NCBI RefSeq assembly: GCF_030269125.1
Contig: NZ_BSSM01000026.1
Location: forward strand, 34,178-98,177
DNA length: 64,000 bases
Origin: Streptomyces hygroscopicus subsp. hygroscopicus
GTDB lineage: Bacteria; Actinomycetota; Actinomycetes; Streptomycetales; Streptomycetaceae
Direction: 5' to 3'
Position 1 is the stretch's first letter. Each line of letters opens with the position of its first letter. Shown here piece by piece: positions 35,278 to 43,332 of the stretch. The notes below the pieces were generated by a model. It was not told where the DNA came from. It ran no database searches and saw nothing but the letters and a program-made list of their open reading frames with translations. Made by a program: the position numbers and the translations under genes.

Positions 35278-36042
35278 TCAAGCCAGTACGAGTACCAGTG
35301 GTATCCCCCGGCACGGCACCAGCCGCATCCCCTCATGGACGCCGATCCGGCTCTCCCCGACCAGCAGTTCCCCGAAGTCCGGCCCCTTGGTGAGGGACCC
35401 GGCCAGGTGCGCGGGGTCGGCGGAGGCGGCGACGCGGCCGCGGGCGTTGACCAGGTGAGCGGGGCGCGCGAGGCGGCGCAGCAGCGGGAGGACGGCGGCC
35501 TCGAAGTGGCGCAGATACACGTCGGCCGCGGCCACTCCGGCGAACTCCCCCTGGAGGTAGACCGGCTCGGACAGCGTGAGGCTGTACTCGTCGGAGCAGA
35601 GGTAGTCGACGTACGGCCCGGCCACCGCCCGCCGTCCGGTGTCGCGGGGCAGCGCGAACCAGTCCCAGTGGGTGTAGTCGGAGTACGCCGACCGGCCGGG
35701 ATCGAGGTCGAGCAGCAGCGGGCGTACGCCGCTGTCGGCGCCGCACTGCCACCACTCCAGCCAGGCGGGCACATCGGCGAGCAGTCCGGGGGCGGCGACG
35801 AAGCCGACGCCGGAGACCAACTCGTCCCGGACGAGGCGCCGGTGGAGTCCTGGACGCAGGGCGGCGAGGTCGGCGCTGGCGGGCCGACGACCCTCGGTGG
35901 CGGCCCGGGTGAGCAGGGCGGCCGTGTCGGCGCGGGTGGCGGCGACCGCCTCGAAGACGGCCTCCAGGGCGCCGCCGATCTGCGCGGCCACCCATGGTTC
36001 CGGCTCCGTGCCGAGGGCGGCGAGCCCGGGGCTGACGCCCAT
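35278..36042 (-). CDS. Soluble Cache/PDC-sensor-like protein
   Basis: 254 residues starting MGVSPGLAALG behind GGAGGA. An N-terminal helical part (EAVFEAVAATRADTAALLTR) precedes an alpha/beta domain resembling PDC/dCache ligand-binding domains (WWQCGADSGVRPLLLDLDP, SDYTHWDWFALPRDTGRRAV, GPYVDYLCSDEYSLTLSEPV, LQGEFAGVAAADVYLRHFEA, DFGELLVGESRIGVHEGMR). Cache domains usually sit outside the membrane in sensors and bind amino acids or amines; here there is no signal or membrane segment. It lies just downstream of a FadR-type regulator and opposite a polyamine-type transporter, so it may sense the transported ligand in the cytoplasm. Confidence 0.75.
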   Translation of the reverse strand: MGVSPGLAALGTEPEPWVAAQIGGALEAVFEAVAATRADTAALLTRAATEGRRPASADLAALRPGLHRRLVRDELVSGVGFVAAPGLLADVPAWLEWWQCGADSGVRPLLLDLDPGRSAYSDYTHWDWFALPRDTGRRAVAGPYVDYLCSDEYSLTLSEPVYLQGEFAGVAAADVYLRHFEAAVLPLLRRLARPAHLVNARGRVAASADPAHLAGSLTKGPDFGELLVGESRIGVHEGMRLVPCRGIPLVLVLA

Positions 36043-36079
36043 CGTGTCCTCCAGGGGACGGGAACCGGACGCGGCGCGG

Positions 36080-36826
36080 TCAGAGCGCGAGGCGCACGGC
36101 GACGAGCCGCGCCGTCGACTCCCTGACGCACCGCTCGGCCAGCGTGCCGGCCGTTTCGTGGGCCCCATCCTGCACCGCGGAGATCACTTCACGCTGCCGG
36201 TCCGCAACTTCTTCACGACAGGTGTCGTCGGCGAGGACGAGGCAGAGCAGTGCGCCCAGCTCGCCCTGGAGCGCGAGCTGTTCGCGGGTGAGCCGGGCGG
36301 ACTGGGCGGCGGCCGCGAGTTCGACGTGGAAGCGGCCGTACAGCCGGCTGCGGGCGGGCGCGTCCTCGGCCCTCCGCAACTCTTCGGCGGTACGGCACAG
36401 TTGACGCAGGTCCTCGGGCTCGGTGCGCTGGGCGGCGAGGCGGGCGGCGGCGCCGGACAGGGCGGCCCAGTGGTCGCCGAGATCGCGCAGTTCCTCGGTG
36501 CTCCAGCCGCGCAGCCGGGTCTTGAGCCGGTCCTCGGCGGGAAGTTCGGGCAGCGAGACGAAGCTGCCGCCGCCCCGGCCCCGGCGGGTGATCAGCAGGC
36601 CCTGCTGCCTCAGGGCCATCAGTGCCTCCCGCAGGGTGACGGTGGAGACGCCGAGCCGGCCGGCGAGGGCGCTCTCGCCCGGCAGTTGCTCGCCGTCGGC
36701 GAGGAGGCCCAGCTCTATGGCGTCGCCGAGGCGTCGGACGACCGTGTCCACCCGGGCCCGGCTGTCCACCGGACTGAAGACGGCCCGGCGGGCGCCGCCG
36801 TCGCTCTGGTCCTGTCTCACGGCCAT
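36080..36826 (-). CDS. FadR-subfamily GntR transcriptional regulator
   Basis: 248 residues from ATG 36826; GTG 36820 has a better-spaced GAGG. The winged HTH (about 25-95) includes VVRRLGDAIELGLLADGEQL, LPGESALAGRLGVSTVTLRE and ALMALRQQGLLITRRGRGGG. The C-terminal FCD all-helical domain (EELRDLGDHWAALSGAAARL, GRFHVELAAAAQSARLTREQ) usually binds a carboxylate ligand with a metal. It is divergent from the ABC transporter by 104 bp and upstream of the Cache gene, which suggests it controls both. Confidence 0.9.
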   Translation of the reverse strand: MAVRQDQSDGGARRAVFSPVDSRARVDTVVRRLGDAIELGLLADGEQLPGESALAGRLGVSTVTLREALMALRQQGLLITRRGRGGGSFVSLPELPAEDRLKTRLRGWSTEELRDLGDHWAALSGAAARLAAQRTEPEDLRQLCRTAEELRRAEDAPARSRLYGRFHVELAAAAQSARLTREQLALQGELGALLCLVLADDTCREEVADRQREVISAVQDGAHETAGTLAERCVRESTARLVAVRLAL

Positions 36827-36841
36827 CACCTCATGCGTTGA

Positions 36842-36894
36842 CTCAAGCTTTACCCCGACGGGCTCTTGAGCTGAGAACTATGACTTCATATCTT
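36842..36894 (+). promoter_or_regulatory. Promoter and inverted repeat upstream of the ABC transporter
   Basis: CTCAAG (36842-36847) and CTTGAG (36865-36870) form an inverted repeat with a 17-bp spacer. TTGAGC (36866-36871) and TATCTT (36889-36894), 17 bp apart, can act as -35 and -10 for the transporter operon. The repeat arm overlaps the -35, a natural place for repression by the divergent FadR-type protein. Confidence 0.45.
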
Positions 36895-36930
36895 TGCCGC
36901 CAACGTACCGCGCGCCAGAAAGGTTCCCCC

Positions 36931-37962
36931 ATGCAGGGAATTGCGATCCGGCTGCAGGACCTGCGCAAGTCGTTCGGGCGGACGGCCGCCGTGGCGGGGG
37001 TCGACCTGGAGATCCGGGACGGCGAGTTCTTCTCCATGCTCGGCCCGTCCGGCTCCGGCAAGACCACGGTGCTGCGGCTCGTCGCCGGGTTCGAGTCACC
37101 CGACCAGGGCCGGATCGAGCTGGCAGGACAGGAGGTCACCGGGCTCGCCCCGTTCGAGCGGGATGTGCACACCGTCTTCCAGGACTACGCGCTCTTCCCG
37201 CACATGACGGTCGAACAGAACGTCGCCTACGCGCTGAAGATCCGCAAGGTGCCGAAGGCCGAGCGGCTCGCCCGCTCCCGCGAGGCACTCGCGGAGGTAC
37301 GCCTCGCGGGCTACGGCGACCGGCGGCCGGCCCAGTTGTCCGGCGGCCAGCGCCAGCGCGTCGCGCTCGCCCGCGCCCTCGTCGGCCGCCCCCGTGTGCT
37401 GCTCCTGGACGAGCCGCTCGGCGCCCTCGACCTGAAGCTGCGCGAGCAGATGCAGAGCGAACTCAAGGCGATCCAGCGGGAGGTGGGGATCACCTTCGTG
37501 TTCGTCACCCACGACCAGGAGGAGGCCCTGACGATGAGCGACCGGATCGCCGTCTTCGACCAGGGCCGCATCGCCCAGGTCGGCACCCCCGCGGAGATCT
37601 ACGAGCGTCCGGCGACCCCCTTCGTCGCCTCCTTCGTCGGCACCTCCAACCTGCTCGACGGAGAGGTGGCCCGCCAGGTCGTCGGCGCTCCGGGCACATA
37701 CAACATCCGGCCGGAGAAGATCCGCGTCCTGAAGGAGTCCGCGGAGGCGGACGAGCCGGAGCACGCCACCGCCACCGGCACGGTCGCCGACGTCGTCTAC
37801 CTCGGCGACGCCACCCGCCTCCTCGTCGACCTCGACGGCGGCGGCCGGCTCACCGCGGTGCAGCAGAACCTGGAGACCTCCGCCGAGGACGTCGCCGCCT
37901 ACCGCGGCACCCGGGTCCGCCTCCAGTGGCACCGCCGCCACGCCGTCCGCCTGCCCTCATGA
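36931..37962 (+). CDS. potA: Polyamine-type ABC transporter ATPase
   Basis: This 343-residue ATPase starts MQGIAIRLQDLRKSFG after AAAGG. Walker A is GPSGSGKTT (about 38-46), the signature LSGGQRQR is near 136, Walker B is LLLDEPLGALD, and the switch His is in FVTHDQEEAL. The C-terminal TOBE-like domain (FVGTSNLLDGEVARQ, NIRPEKIRVL) places it with spermidine/putrescine importers. Its stop overlaps an ATG in frame with the lipoprotein gene, and the four genes to 40919 form one operon encoding a complete importer. Confidence 0.9.
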   Translation: MQGIAIRLQDLRKSFGRTAAVAGVDLEIRDGEFFSMLGPSGSGKTTVLRLVAGFESPDQGRIELAGQEVTGLAPFERDVHTVFQDYALFPHMTVEQNVAYALKIRKVPKAERLARSREALAEVRLAGYGDRRPAQLSGGQRQRVALARALVGRPRVLLLDEPLGALDLKLREQMQSELKAIQREVGITFVFVTHDQEEALTMSDRIAVFDQGRIAQVGTPAEIYERPATPFVASFVGTSNLLDGEVARQVVGAPGTYNIRPEKIRVLKESAEADEPEHATATGTVADVVYLGDATRLLVDLDGGGRLTAVQQNLETSAEDVAAYRGTRVRLQWHRRHAVRLPS

Positions 37963-37988
37963 CCGCCGTCCCCACCTGGAGAAACGCC

Positions 37989-39182
37989 GTGCGTCTCACC
38001 CGAACCCTGCGCACCGCCGCCTGTGTCGGCGCCGTGCTCCTGCTCGCCACCGCGTGCGACTCCGCCGGCTCCACCACCGCCGGCGGCCTCAACCCGCCTC
38101 GTCTGAAGGCCCCGACGAAACTCGGCAGGACCGAGGGGCAGGTCAATCTGATCGCCTGGGCCGGCTATGTCGAGGACGGCTCCGACGATCCCAAGGCCGA
38201 CTGGGTCAGCGACTTCCAGAAGCAGACGGGCTGCCAGGTCCACTCCAAGGTCGCCGCCAGCTCCGACGAGATGGTCAAGCTGATGAAGACCGGCGAGTAC
38301 GACGCCGTCTCCGCCTCCGGCGACGCCTCCCTGCGCCTGATCGCCTCCGGTGACGCGGCCCCCGTCAACACCTCCCTGGTGCCCAACTACAAGGACGTCT
38401 TCAGCGGGCTGAAGAACGGCGCCTGGAACTCGGTGCACGGCACGATGTACGGCATCCCGCACGGCCGGGGCGCCAACCTGCTGATGTACAACACCCAGAA
38501 GGTGAAGCCCGCGCCCACCTCCTGGTCGGCGGTCTTCGAGGGCGCCTCGAAGTACAAGGGGCACGTCACCGCGTACGACTCGCCGATCTACATCGCCGAC
38601 GCGGCCCTGTATCTCAAGGCCACGAGGCCCGAGCTGAAGATCGAGGACCCGTACGCACTGGACCAGAGGCAGTTCGACGCGGCCGTGGCCCTGCTGAAGA
38701 AGCAGAACGCGGACGTCGGCGAGTACTGGGGCGACTACCTCAAGGAGGTCTCCGCCTTCAAGAGCGGGGACTCGGTCGTCGGCACCACCTGGCAGGTGAT
38801 CGCCAACCTGGCGGCCGCCGAGGGCGCCAAGGTCAAGGCACTGGTGCCGAAGGAGGGTTCGACCGGCTGGTCCGACACCTGGATGGTCTCCAGCAAGGCC
38901 AAGCATCCCAACTGCGCCTACAAATGGCTGAACTGGATCGTCTCCCCCAAGGTCAACGCCGAGGTCGCCGAGTACTTCGGCGAGGCCCCCGCCAACTCCA
39001 AGGCCTGCGCCCTGACCGAGGACAAGAACTTCTGCGCGGTCTACCACGCGGCCGACGAGGACTACTGGAAGCGGATCGCCTTCTGGAACACGCCCATCGA
39101 GCAGTGCCTGGACGGCCGGACGGACGTCACGTGCGTGCCCTACGCCAAGTGGGTGCAGGCGTGGACCGAGATCAAGGGCTGA
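37989..39182 (+). CDS. potD: Polyamine-type ABC transporter substrate-binding lipoprotein
   Basis: GTG 37989 is preceded by GGAG at 7 nt and gives VRLTRTLRTAACVGAVLLLA ending in the lipobox ATAC; an in-frame ATG at 37959 overlaps the ATPase stop and is the alternative. The mature part is a PotD/PotF-like periplasmic-type binding protein (QVNLIAWAGYVEDG, FQKQTGCQVHSKVAASSDEM, EYDAVSASGDASLRLIASGD, YGIPHGRGANLLMYN). Three or four Cys near the C-terminus (NFCAVY, QCLDG, VTCVPY) may form disulfides. It would sit on the outer membrane face and deliver spermidine, putrescine or a related amine. Confidence 0.9.
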   Translation: MRLTRTLRTAACVGAVLLLATACDSAGSTTAGGLNPPRLKAPTKLGRTEGQVNLIAWAGYVEDGSDDPKADWVSDFQKQTGCQVHSKVAASSDEMVKLMKTGEYDAVSASGDASLRLIASGDAAPVNTSLVPNYKDVFSGLKNGAWNSVHGTMYGIPHGRGANLLMYNTQKVKPAPTSWSAVFEGASKYKGHVTAYDSPIYIADAALYLKATRPELKIEDPYALDQRQFDAAVALLKKQNADVGEYWGDYLKEVSAFKSGDSVVGTTWQVIANLAAAEGAKVKALVPKEGSTGWSDTWMVSSKAKHPNCAYKWLNWIVSPKVNAEVAEYFGEAPANSKACALTEDKNFCAVYHAADEDYWKRIAFWNTPIEQCLDGRTDVTCVPYAKWVQAWTEIKG

Positions 39183-39185
39183 GCC

Positions 39186-40079
39186 GTGGCGAGTGAAGCG
39201 CCGGCGACGGCACGGGGCTCGGGTGTGCGGCGGCTCGCCGGGGCCCTGCACCGCCGGCCCCGGCTGCGCCTGGCCCTGCTGCTCACCGGGCCGCTCCTGT
39301 GGCTGGTCGTCCTCTATCTCGGTTCGCTGGCGGTGCTGTTCGCCTCCGCCTTCTGGACCACCGACTCCTTCACCTCCCAGGTGGTGAAGGTCTGGTCGAC
39401 GGACAACTTCCACGCGCTGGTGACGACGCCGGTGTTCCGCGAGGTGATCGTGCGCAGCGTGGGCGTCGCGCTCGCGGTGACCGCGCTGTGCGCGCTGATC
39501 GCCTTCCCGGTCGCCTTCTACACCGCGCGGGTGGCTCCACCGCGCCGCCGCCCGCTGCTGGTGGTCGCCATCCTCACGCCGTTGTGGGCGAGTTATCTGG
39601 TCAAGGTGTACGCGTGGCGGCTCATCCTGTCCCAGGGCGGGCTCGCCGACTGGCTGCTCGCGCCGTTCGGACTCAGCGGCCCCGGGTTCGGCCTGCCGGC
39701 CACGGTGCTCACGCTGACGTACCTGTGGCTGCCGTACATGATCCTGCCGATCCACACCGCGCTCGAACAGCTCCCGGCGCAGCTGCTCGACGCGTCGGCG
39801 GACCTCGGGGCCCGCGCGGGGCGCACCTTCCGCTCGGTGGTGCTGCCGATGGTGCTGCCTTCGGTGGCGGCAGGCTCGGTGTTCACCTTCTCGCTGAGCC
39901 TCGGCGACTACATCACCGTGCAGATCGTCGGCGGCAAGACGCAGCTGATCGGCAATCTGGTGTACTCCGACATCGAGTTGAACCTGCCCATGGCCGCCGC
40001 GCTGGGCACCGTCCCGGTGGTCGTGATCGTCCTGTATCTGCTGGCGATCCGCCGGACCGGCGCGCTGGACAGTCTGTGA
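39186..40079 (+). CDS. potB: ABC transporter permease, PotB-like
   Basis: 297 residues from GTG 39186, three bases after the lipoprotein stop. Six membrane helices are visible, with the EAA-type cytoplasmic loop QLLDASADLGARAGRTFRSV that contacts the ATPase. An Arg-rich N-terminus precedes the first helix (LALLLTGPLLWLVVLYLGSL). It forms the channel together with the following permease. Confidence 0.9.
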   Translation: MASEAPATARGSGVRRLAGALHRRPRLRLALLLTGPLLWLVVLYLGSLAVLFASAFWTTDSFTSQVVKVWSTDNFHALVTTPVFREVIVRSVGVALAVTALCALIAFPVAFYTARVAPPRRRPLLVVAILTPLWASYLVKVYAWRLILSQGGLADWLLAPFGLSGPGFGLPATVLTLTYLWLPYMILPIHTALEQLPAQLLDASADLGARAGRTFRSVVLPMVLPSVAAGSVFTFSLSLGDYITVQIVGGKTQLIGNLVYSDIELNLPMAAALGTVPVVVIVLYLLAIRRTGALDSL

Positions 40080-40094
40080 CCACCCCCGGAGAGG

Positions 40095-40919
40095 ATGAGC
40101 GACGTGCATCTCGGCCGCAGTGCGCGCATCGCCCTGCGCATCGGCGCCGGGCTCGGTTTCGCGGTGATCTACGTCCCGCTGCTGCTGGTCCTCGCCAACT
40201 CCCTGAACCCGGACCGCAGCGCGAGCTGGCCTCCGCCGGGCCTGACCGGGCGCTGGTGGTCGGCGGCCGTGCACGACTCCGGCGCCCGGCACGCCCTGTG
40301 GACGTCGGTGAAGGCGGGGCTCGGCGCGACCGCCGTCGCGCTGGTCCTCGGCACGCTGATCGCGTTCGCCGTGGCGCGGTACCGCTTCTTCGGCCGGGAC
40401 ACGGTGTCGTTCGTGGTGGTGCTGCCGATCGCGCTGCCCGGCATCGTCACGGGCATCGCGCTCAACTCCGCCTTCAGCACCGTCCTCCAGCCGCTGGGCG
40501 TGGGGCTCGGCCTGTTCACGGTGATCGTGGGGCATGCCACGTTCTGCATCGTCGTGGTGTTCAACAACGTGGTGGCGCGGCTGCGCCGCACGACGGGCTC
40601 GTACGAGGAGGCGGCCATGGACCTCGGCGCGAGTACCTTCCGCGCCTTCGTGGACGTCACCTTCCCGCTGGTGCGCTCGGCGCTGCTGGCCGGTGCGCTG
40701 CTGTCGTTCGCGCTGTCCTTCGACGAGATCGTGGTCACCACGTTCACCGCGGGGCCCGGCATCGAGACCCTGCCGATCTGGATCTTCGGCAATATGACAC
40801 GGCCCCGGCAGGCGCCGGTGGTGAACGTCGTGGCCGCCGTCCTGGTCCTGCTCTCGGTGGTCCCCATCTACCTCGCCCAGCGGCTGTCGGCGGACACGGC
40901 GACCTCCAGCCGGGTGTGA
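40095..40919 (+). CDS. potC: ABC transporter permease, PotC-like
   Basis: 274 residues from ATG 40095 (GTG 40104 possible), behind GGAGAGG. Six membrane helices and the EAA loop EEAAMDLGASTFRAFVDVTF, with AGPGIETLPIWIFGNMTRPR near the last helix as in PotC/PotI proteins. Last gene of the importer operon. Confidence 0.9.
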   Translation: MSDVHLGRSARIALRIGAGLGFAVIYVPLLLVLANSLNPDRSASWPPPGLTGRWWSAAVHDSGARHALWTSVKAGLGATAVALVLGTLIAFAVARYRFFGRDTVSFVVVLPIALPGIVTGIALNSAFSTVLQPLGVGLGLFTVIVGHATFCIVVVFNNVVARLRRTTGSYEEAAMDLGASTFRAFVDVTFPLVRSALLAGALLSFALSFDEIVVTTFTAGPGIETLPIWIFGNMTRPRQAPVVNVVAAVLVLLSVVPIYLAQRLSADTATSSRV

Positions 40920-40991
40920 GACGGGGTTCTGACACGCGCGGGGGACGGCTGGTGCGGGCGTGCCGCACGCCGTACTGGAACCCTGCGGCCC

Positions 40992-41273
40992 ATGACCAAC
41001 CCTCCCAGCGTGAACAGCTACGTCGACCGGGTCACCGCGGGTCCCGGCGGGGCGATGACGGACGAGGCCGGGATCATCACCGGTGATCTCACCGTGGCCA
41101 CGATCCTGCGGTCCGACGGCCGCAGCGCCCGCGTCGCCGTCCAGCACTTCGGCGGCGACACCTGGTACACCCTCACCGGCAGTCCGGCGCCGGTCCCGGA
41201 CGGCCGGCTCGCCGCCTACCACCGTGACCTGCTGGGCCGCATCCGCCGGGGTGGCGGCACCCGTGCGATCTGA
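40992..41273 (+). CDS. Small conserved hypothetical protein
   Basis: 93 residues starting MTNPPSVNSYVDRVTAGPGG; a second ATG at 41055 is possible. The sequence suggests a small beta-rich domain (DLTVATILRSDGRSARVAV, FGGDTWYTLTGSP) and a basic tail. No signal peptide or known motif. It begins 72 bp after the transporter operon, without a convincing ribosome binding site. Function unknown. Confidence 0.6.
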   Translation: MTNPPSVNSYVDRVTAGPGGAMTDEAGIITGDLTVATILRSDGRSARVAVQHFGGDTWYTLTGSPAPVPDGRLAAYHRDLLGRIRRGGGTRAI

Positions 41274-41347
41274 CGCTCGATCAGTTCACCGAGGAAGACC
41301 CGTCGTTCGACTGTCCCATGAACACGCAAAAAGACGGCTACAGCACC

Positions 41348-41388
41348 TTGACCCCGGGTTTGGTCCAGACCAATTATGGCCTAGACCA
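41348..41388 (+). promoter_or_regulatory. Chitinase promoter with two DasR-type operators
   Basis: TGGTCCAGACCA (41361-41372) and TGGCCTAGACCA (41377-41388) closely match the known DasR responsive element, whose core is TGGTCTAGACCA, and reproduce the direct repeats of Streptomyces chitinase promoters. TTGACC (41348-41353) and AATTAT (41372-41377) give a -35/-10 pair with 18-bp spacing. One operator lies in the spacer and the other just after the -10, as expected for repression lifted by glucosamine 6-phosphate. Confidence 0.85.
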
Positions 41389-41460
41389 GTAGCCCCGGCC
41401 GGGCCCCTGCCGTGCGACACCCCCCTCGATCGACTGTCGTTCGCCAACCGGGAGAACCCG

Positions 41461-43215
41461 ATGAGACGTCCGAGATCCGCACGCGCCCTGCTCACCGGCG
41501 TGGCCACCCTGGCCGCGTCCGCGGGGCTCGCCCTGGGGATCGGGGGCACCGCGCACGCGGCGACTCCGCTGCCCGCGCATGTGTTCGCCCCCTACTTCGA
41601 GGCCTACAACGGCGACAGCCCCGCCGCGCTCGCCCAGTCCTCCGGCGCGAAGTACCTCACCATGGCCTTCCTCCAGACCGAGAAGAAGGGCTCCTGCACG
41701 CCCTACTGGAACGGGGACACCGGCACCCCCGTCGACTCCTCGGTCTACGGCTCCGACTTCGGCACCATCCGCTCGCGCGGCGGCGACGTCATCCCCTCGC
41801 TCGGCGGGTACGCGGCCGACAACGGCGGCACCGAGATCGCCGACAGCTGCACCGACGTCGACTCGATCGCCGCCGCCTACGAGAAGATCATCACCACCTA
41901 CGACGTCCCCCGGCTCGACATGGACGTCGAGGACAACTCCCTGACCGACCAGGCCGGCATCGACCGCCGCAACCAGGCCATCAAGAAGGTCCAGGACTGG
42001 GCCGCCGCCAACGGCCGCTCGGTGCAGTTCTCGTACACCCTGCCGACCACCACGACCGGCCTCGCCGACAGCGGGCTCGCCGTGCTGCGCAGCGCCAAGA
42101 GCGCGGGCGCCAGGGTGGACGTCGTCAACCTCATGACGTTCGACTACTACGACGGCGCCACCCACCACATGGCCACCGACACCCAGACGGCCGCGAGCGG
42201 GCTGCACGACCAGCTCGCCTCGCTGTACCCGAACCTGTCGGACAGCCAGCTGTGGAACATGATCGGCGTCACCGAGATGCCCGGCATCGACGACTACGGC
42301 GCGGCCGAGACCTTCACCACCGCCGACGCCACCGCCGTGTACGACTGGGCGGTCTCCAAGGGCCTGAACACCCTCTCCTTCTGGGCGCTCCAGCGCGACA
42401 ACGGCGGCTGCCCCGGCACCGGAGGCTCCGACAGCTGCTCGGGCATCAGCCAGGACACCTGGTACTTCACCCACGCCTTCGCACCGTTCTCGGGCGGTAC
42501 GACCACCCCGCCGGCCGACGACTTCTCGGTCTCCCTCTCCCCCGCCACGGCCTCGCTCGACCCGGGCGGTTCCACCACGGCGACCGTGAAGACGTCCGTG
42601 GCCTCGGGCAGCGCCCAGTCCGTCGGGCTGACGGTCGGCGGCGCGCCGAGCGGGGTGACGGCCACGCTGAGCCCCGCCTCGGTCACCGCGGGCGGCAGCT
42701 CCACCCTCACCGTGAAGGCGGCCGCCTCCACGGCTCCGGGCACCTACCCGCTCACCGTCACCGGCACGGCGGGTTCGGCCAAGCACAGCTCCACCTTCAG
42801 CCTGACCGTGAACGGGACCGGCGGCGGCACCCCGACGGCCCTGGCCAACGGCGACTTCGAGAGCGGCTCGCTGTCGCCCTGGACCTGCGACAGCGGGGCC
42901 GCGGTGGTCTCCTCCCCGGCGCACGGCGGCAGCCACGCCCTGAAGACCGAGCCGACCTCCTCGGCGACCGGCCAGTGCGCCCAGACCCTCACCCTCAAGC
43001 CGAACACGTCCTACACGCTCAGCGGCTGGGTGCAGGGGTCGTACGCCTACCTCGGCGTCAGCGGTGGCGCGACGGCCAGCACCTGGACCTCCTCCTCGTC
43101 CTGGCAGAAGCTGACGGTGCCGTTCACCACCGGCTCGTCCGGCACGGTCACCGTGTACGTGCACGGCTGGTACGCCCAGGGCACGGTCTACGCCGACGAC
43201 CTCGCCCTGTCCTGA
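41461..43215 (+). CDS. Secreted GH18 chitinase with C-terminal carbohydrate-binding modules
   Basis: 584 residues with a Sec signal peptide ending AHAATP (about residue 36). The GH18 domain (about 40-340) has the catalytic pattern LDMDVED with Asp153, Asp155 and Glu157, plus SLGGYAADNG and VDVVNLMTFDYYDG. A Gly/Thr linker leads to an Ig-like/FN3-like module (DDFSVSLSPATASLDPGGST) and then a jelly-roll CBM (LANGDFESGSLSPWTC, YTLSGWVQGSYAYLGV). It hydrolyses chitin outside the cell; the GH18 catalytic glutamate motif lacks the usual Trp-Glu-Tyr context. Two DasR-like sites precede it and a long stem-loop follows. Confidence 0.95.
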   Translation: MRRPRSARALLTGVATLAASAGLALGIGGTAHAATPLPAHVFAPYFEAYNGDSPAALAQSSGAKYLTMAFLQTEKKGSCTPYWNGDTGTPVDSSVYGSDFGTIRSRGGDVIPSLGGYAADNGGTEIADSCTDVDSIAAAYEKIITTYDVPRLDMDVEDNSLTDQAGIDRRNQAIKKVQDWAAANGRSVQFSYTLPTTTTGLADSGLAVLRSAKSAGARVDVVNLMTFDYYDGATHHMATDTQTAASGLHDQLASLYPNLSDSQLWNMIGVTEMPGIDDYGAAETFTTADATAVYDWAVSKGLNTLSFWALQRDNGGCPGTGGSDSCSGISQDTWYFTHAFAPFSGGTTTPPADDFSVSLSPATASLDPGGSTTATVKTSVASGSAQSVGLTVGGAPSGVTATLSPASVTAGGSSTLTVKAAASTAPGTYPLTVTGTAGSAKHSSTFSLTVNGTGGGTPTALANGDFESGSLSPWTCDSGAAVVSSPAHGGSHALKTEPTSSATGQCAQTLTLKPNTSYTLSGWVQGSYAYLGVSGGATASTWTSSSSWQKLTVPFTTGSSGTVTVYVHGWYAQGTVYADDLALS

Positions 43216-43226
43216 CCCGTACGTCC

Positions 43227-43274
43227 CCGCGGCCGGGCCCGCCCGGTGGTCGCACCGGGCGGGCCCGGCCGCGG
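43227..43274 (+). terminator. Strong stem-loop terminator after the chitinase gene
   Basis: Two perfectly complementary 21-nt arms (43227-43247 and 43254-43274) surround a 6-nt loop GGTCGC, 12 bp after the chitinase stop. The stem is nearly all G/C and lacks a U tract. Confidence 0.85.
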
Positions 43275-43332
43275 TCCTCGCCCCGCGCCGCGCGGCGATC
43301 CTCCGTAGGCTGAGAGCGGCTTCCGGGAGGAC

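Noticed and set aside
36842..36870. HAIR-type heat-shock operator before the transporter
   Set aside because: The arms are in the opposite order (CTCAAG then CTTGAG) and the spacer is 17, not 7.
37899..41222. A 1107-residue minus-strand open frame
   Set aside because: It is antisense to the complete ABC transporter operon, His/Gln/Gly-rich without domains, and has no ribosome binding site.
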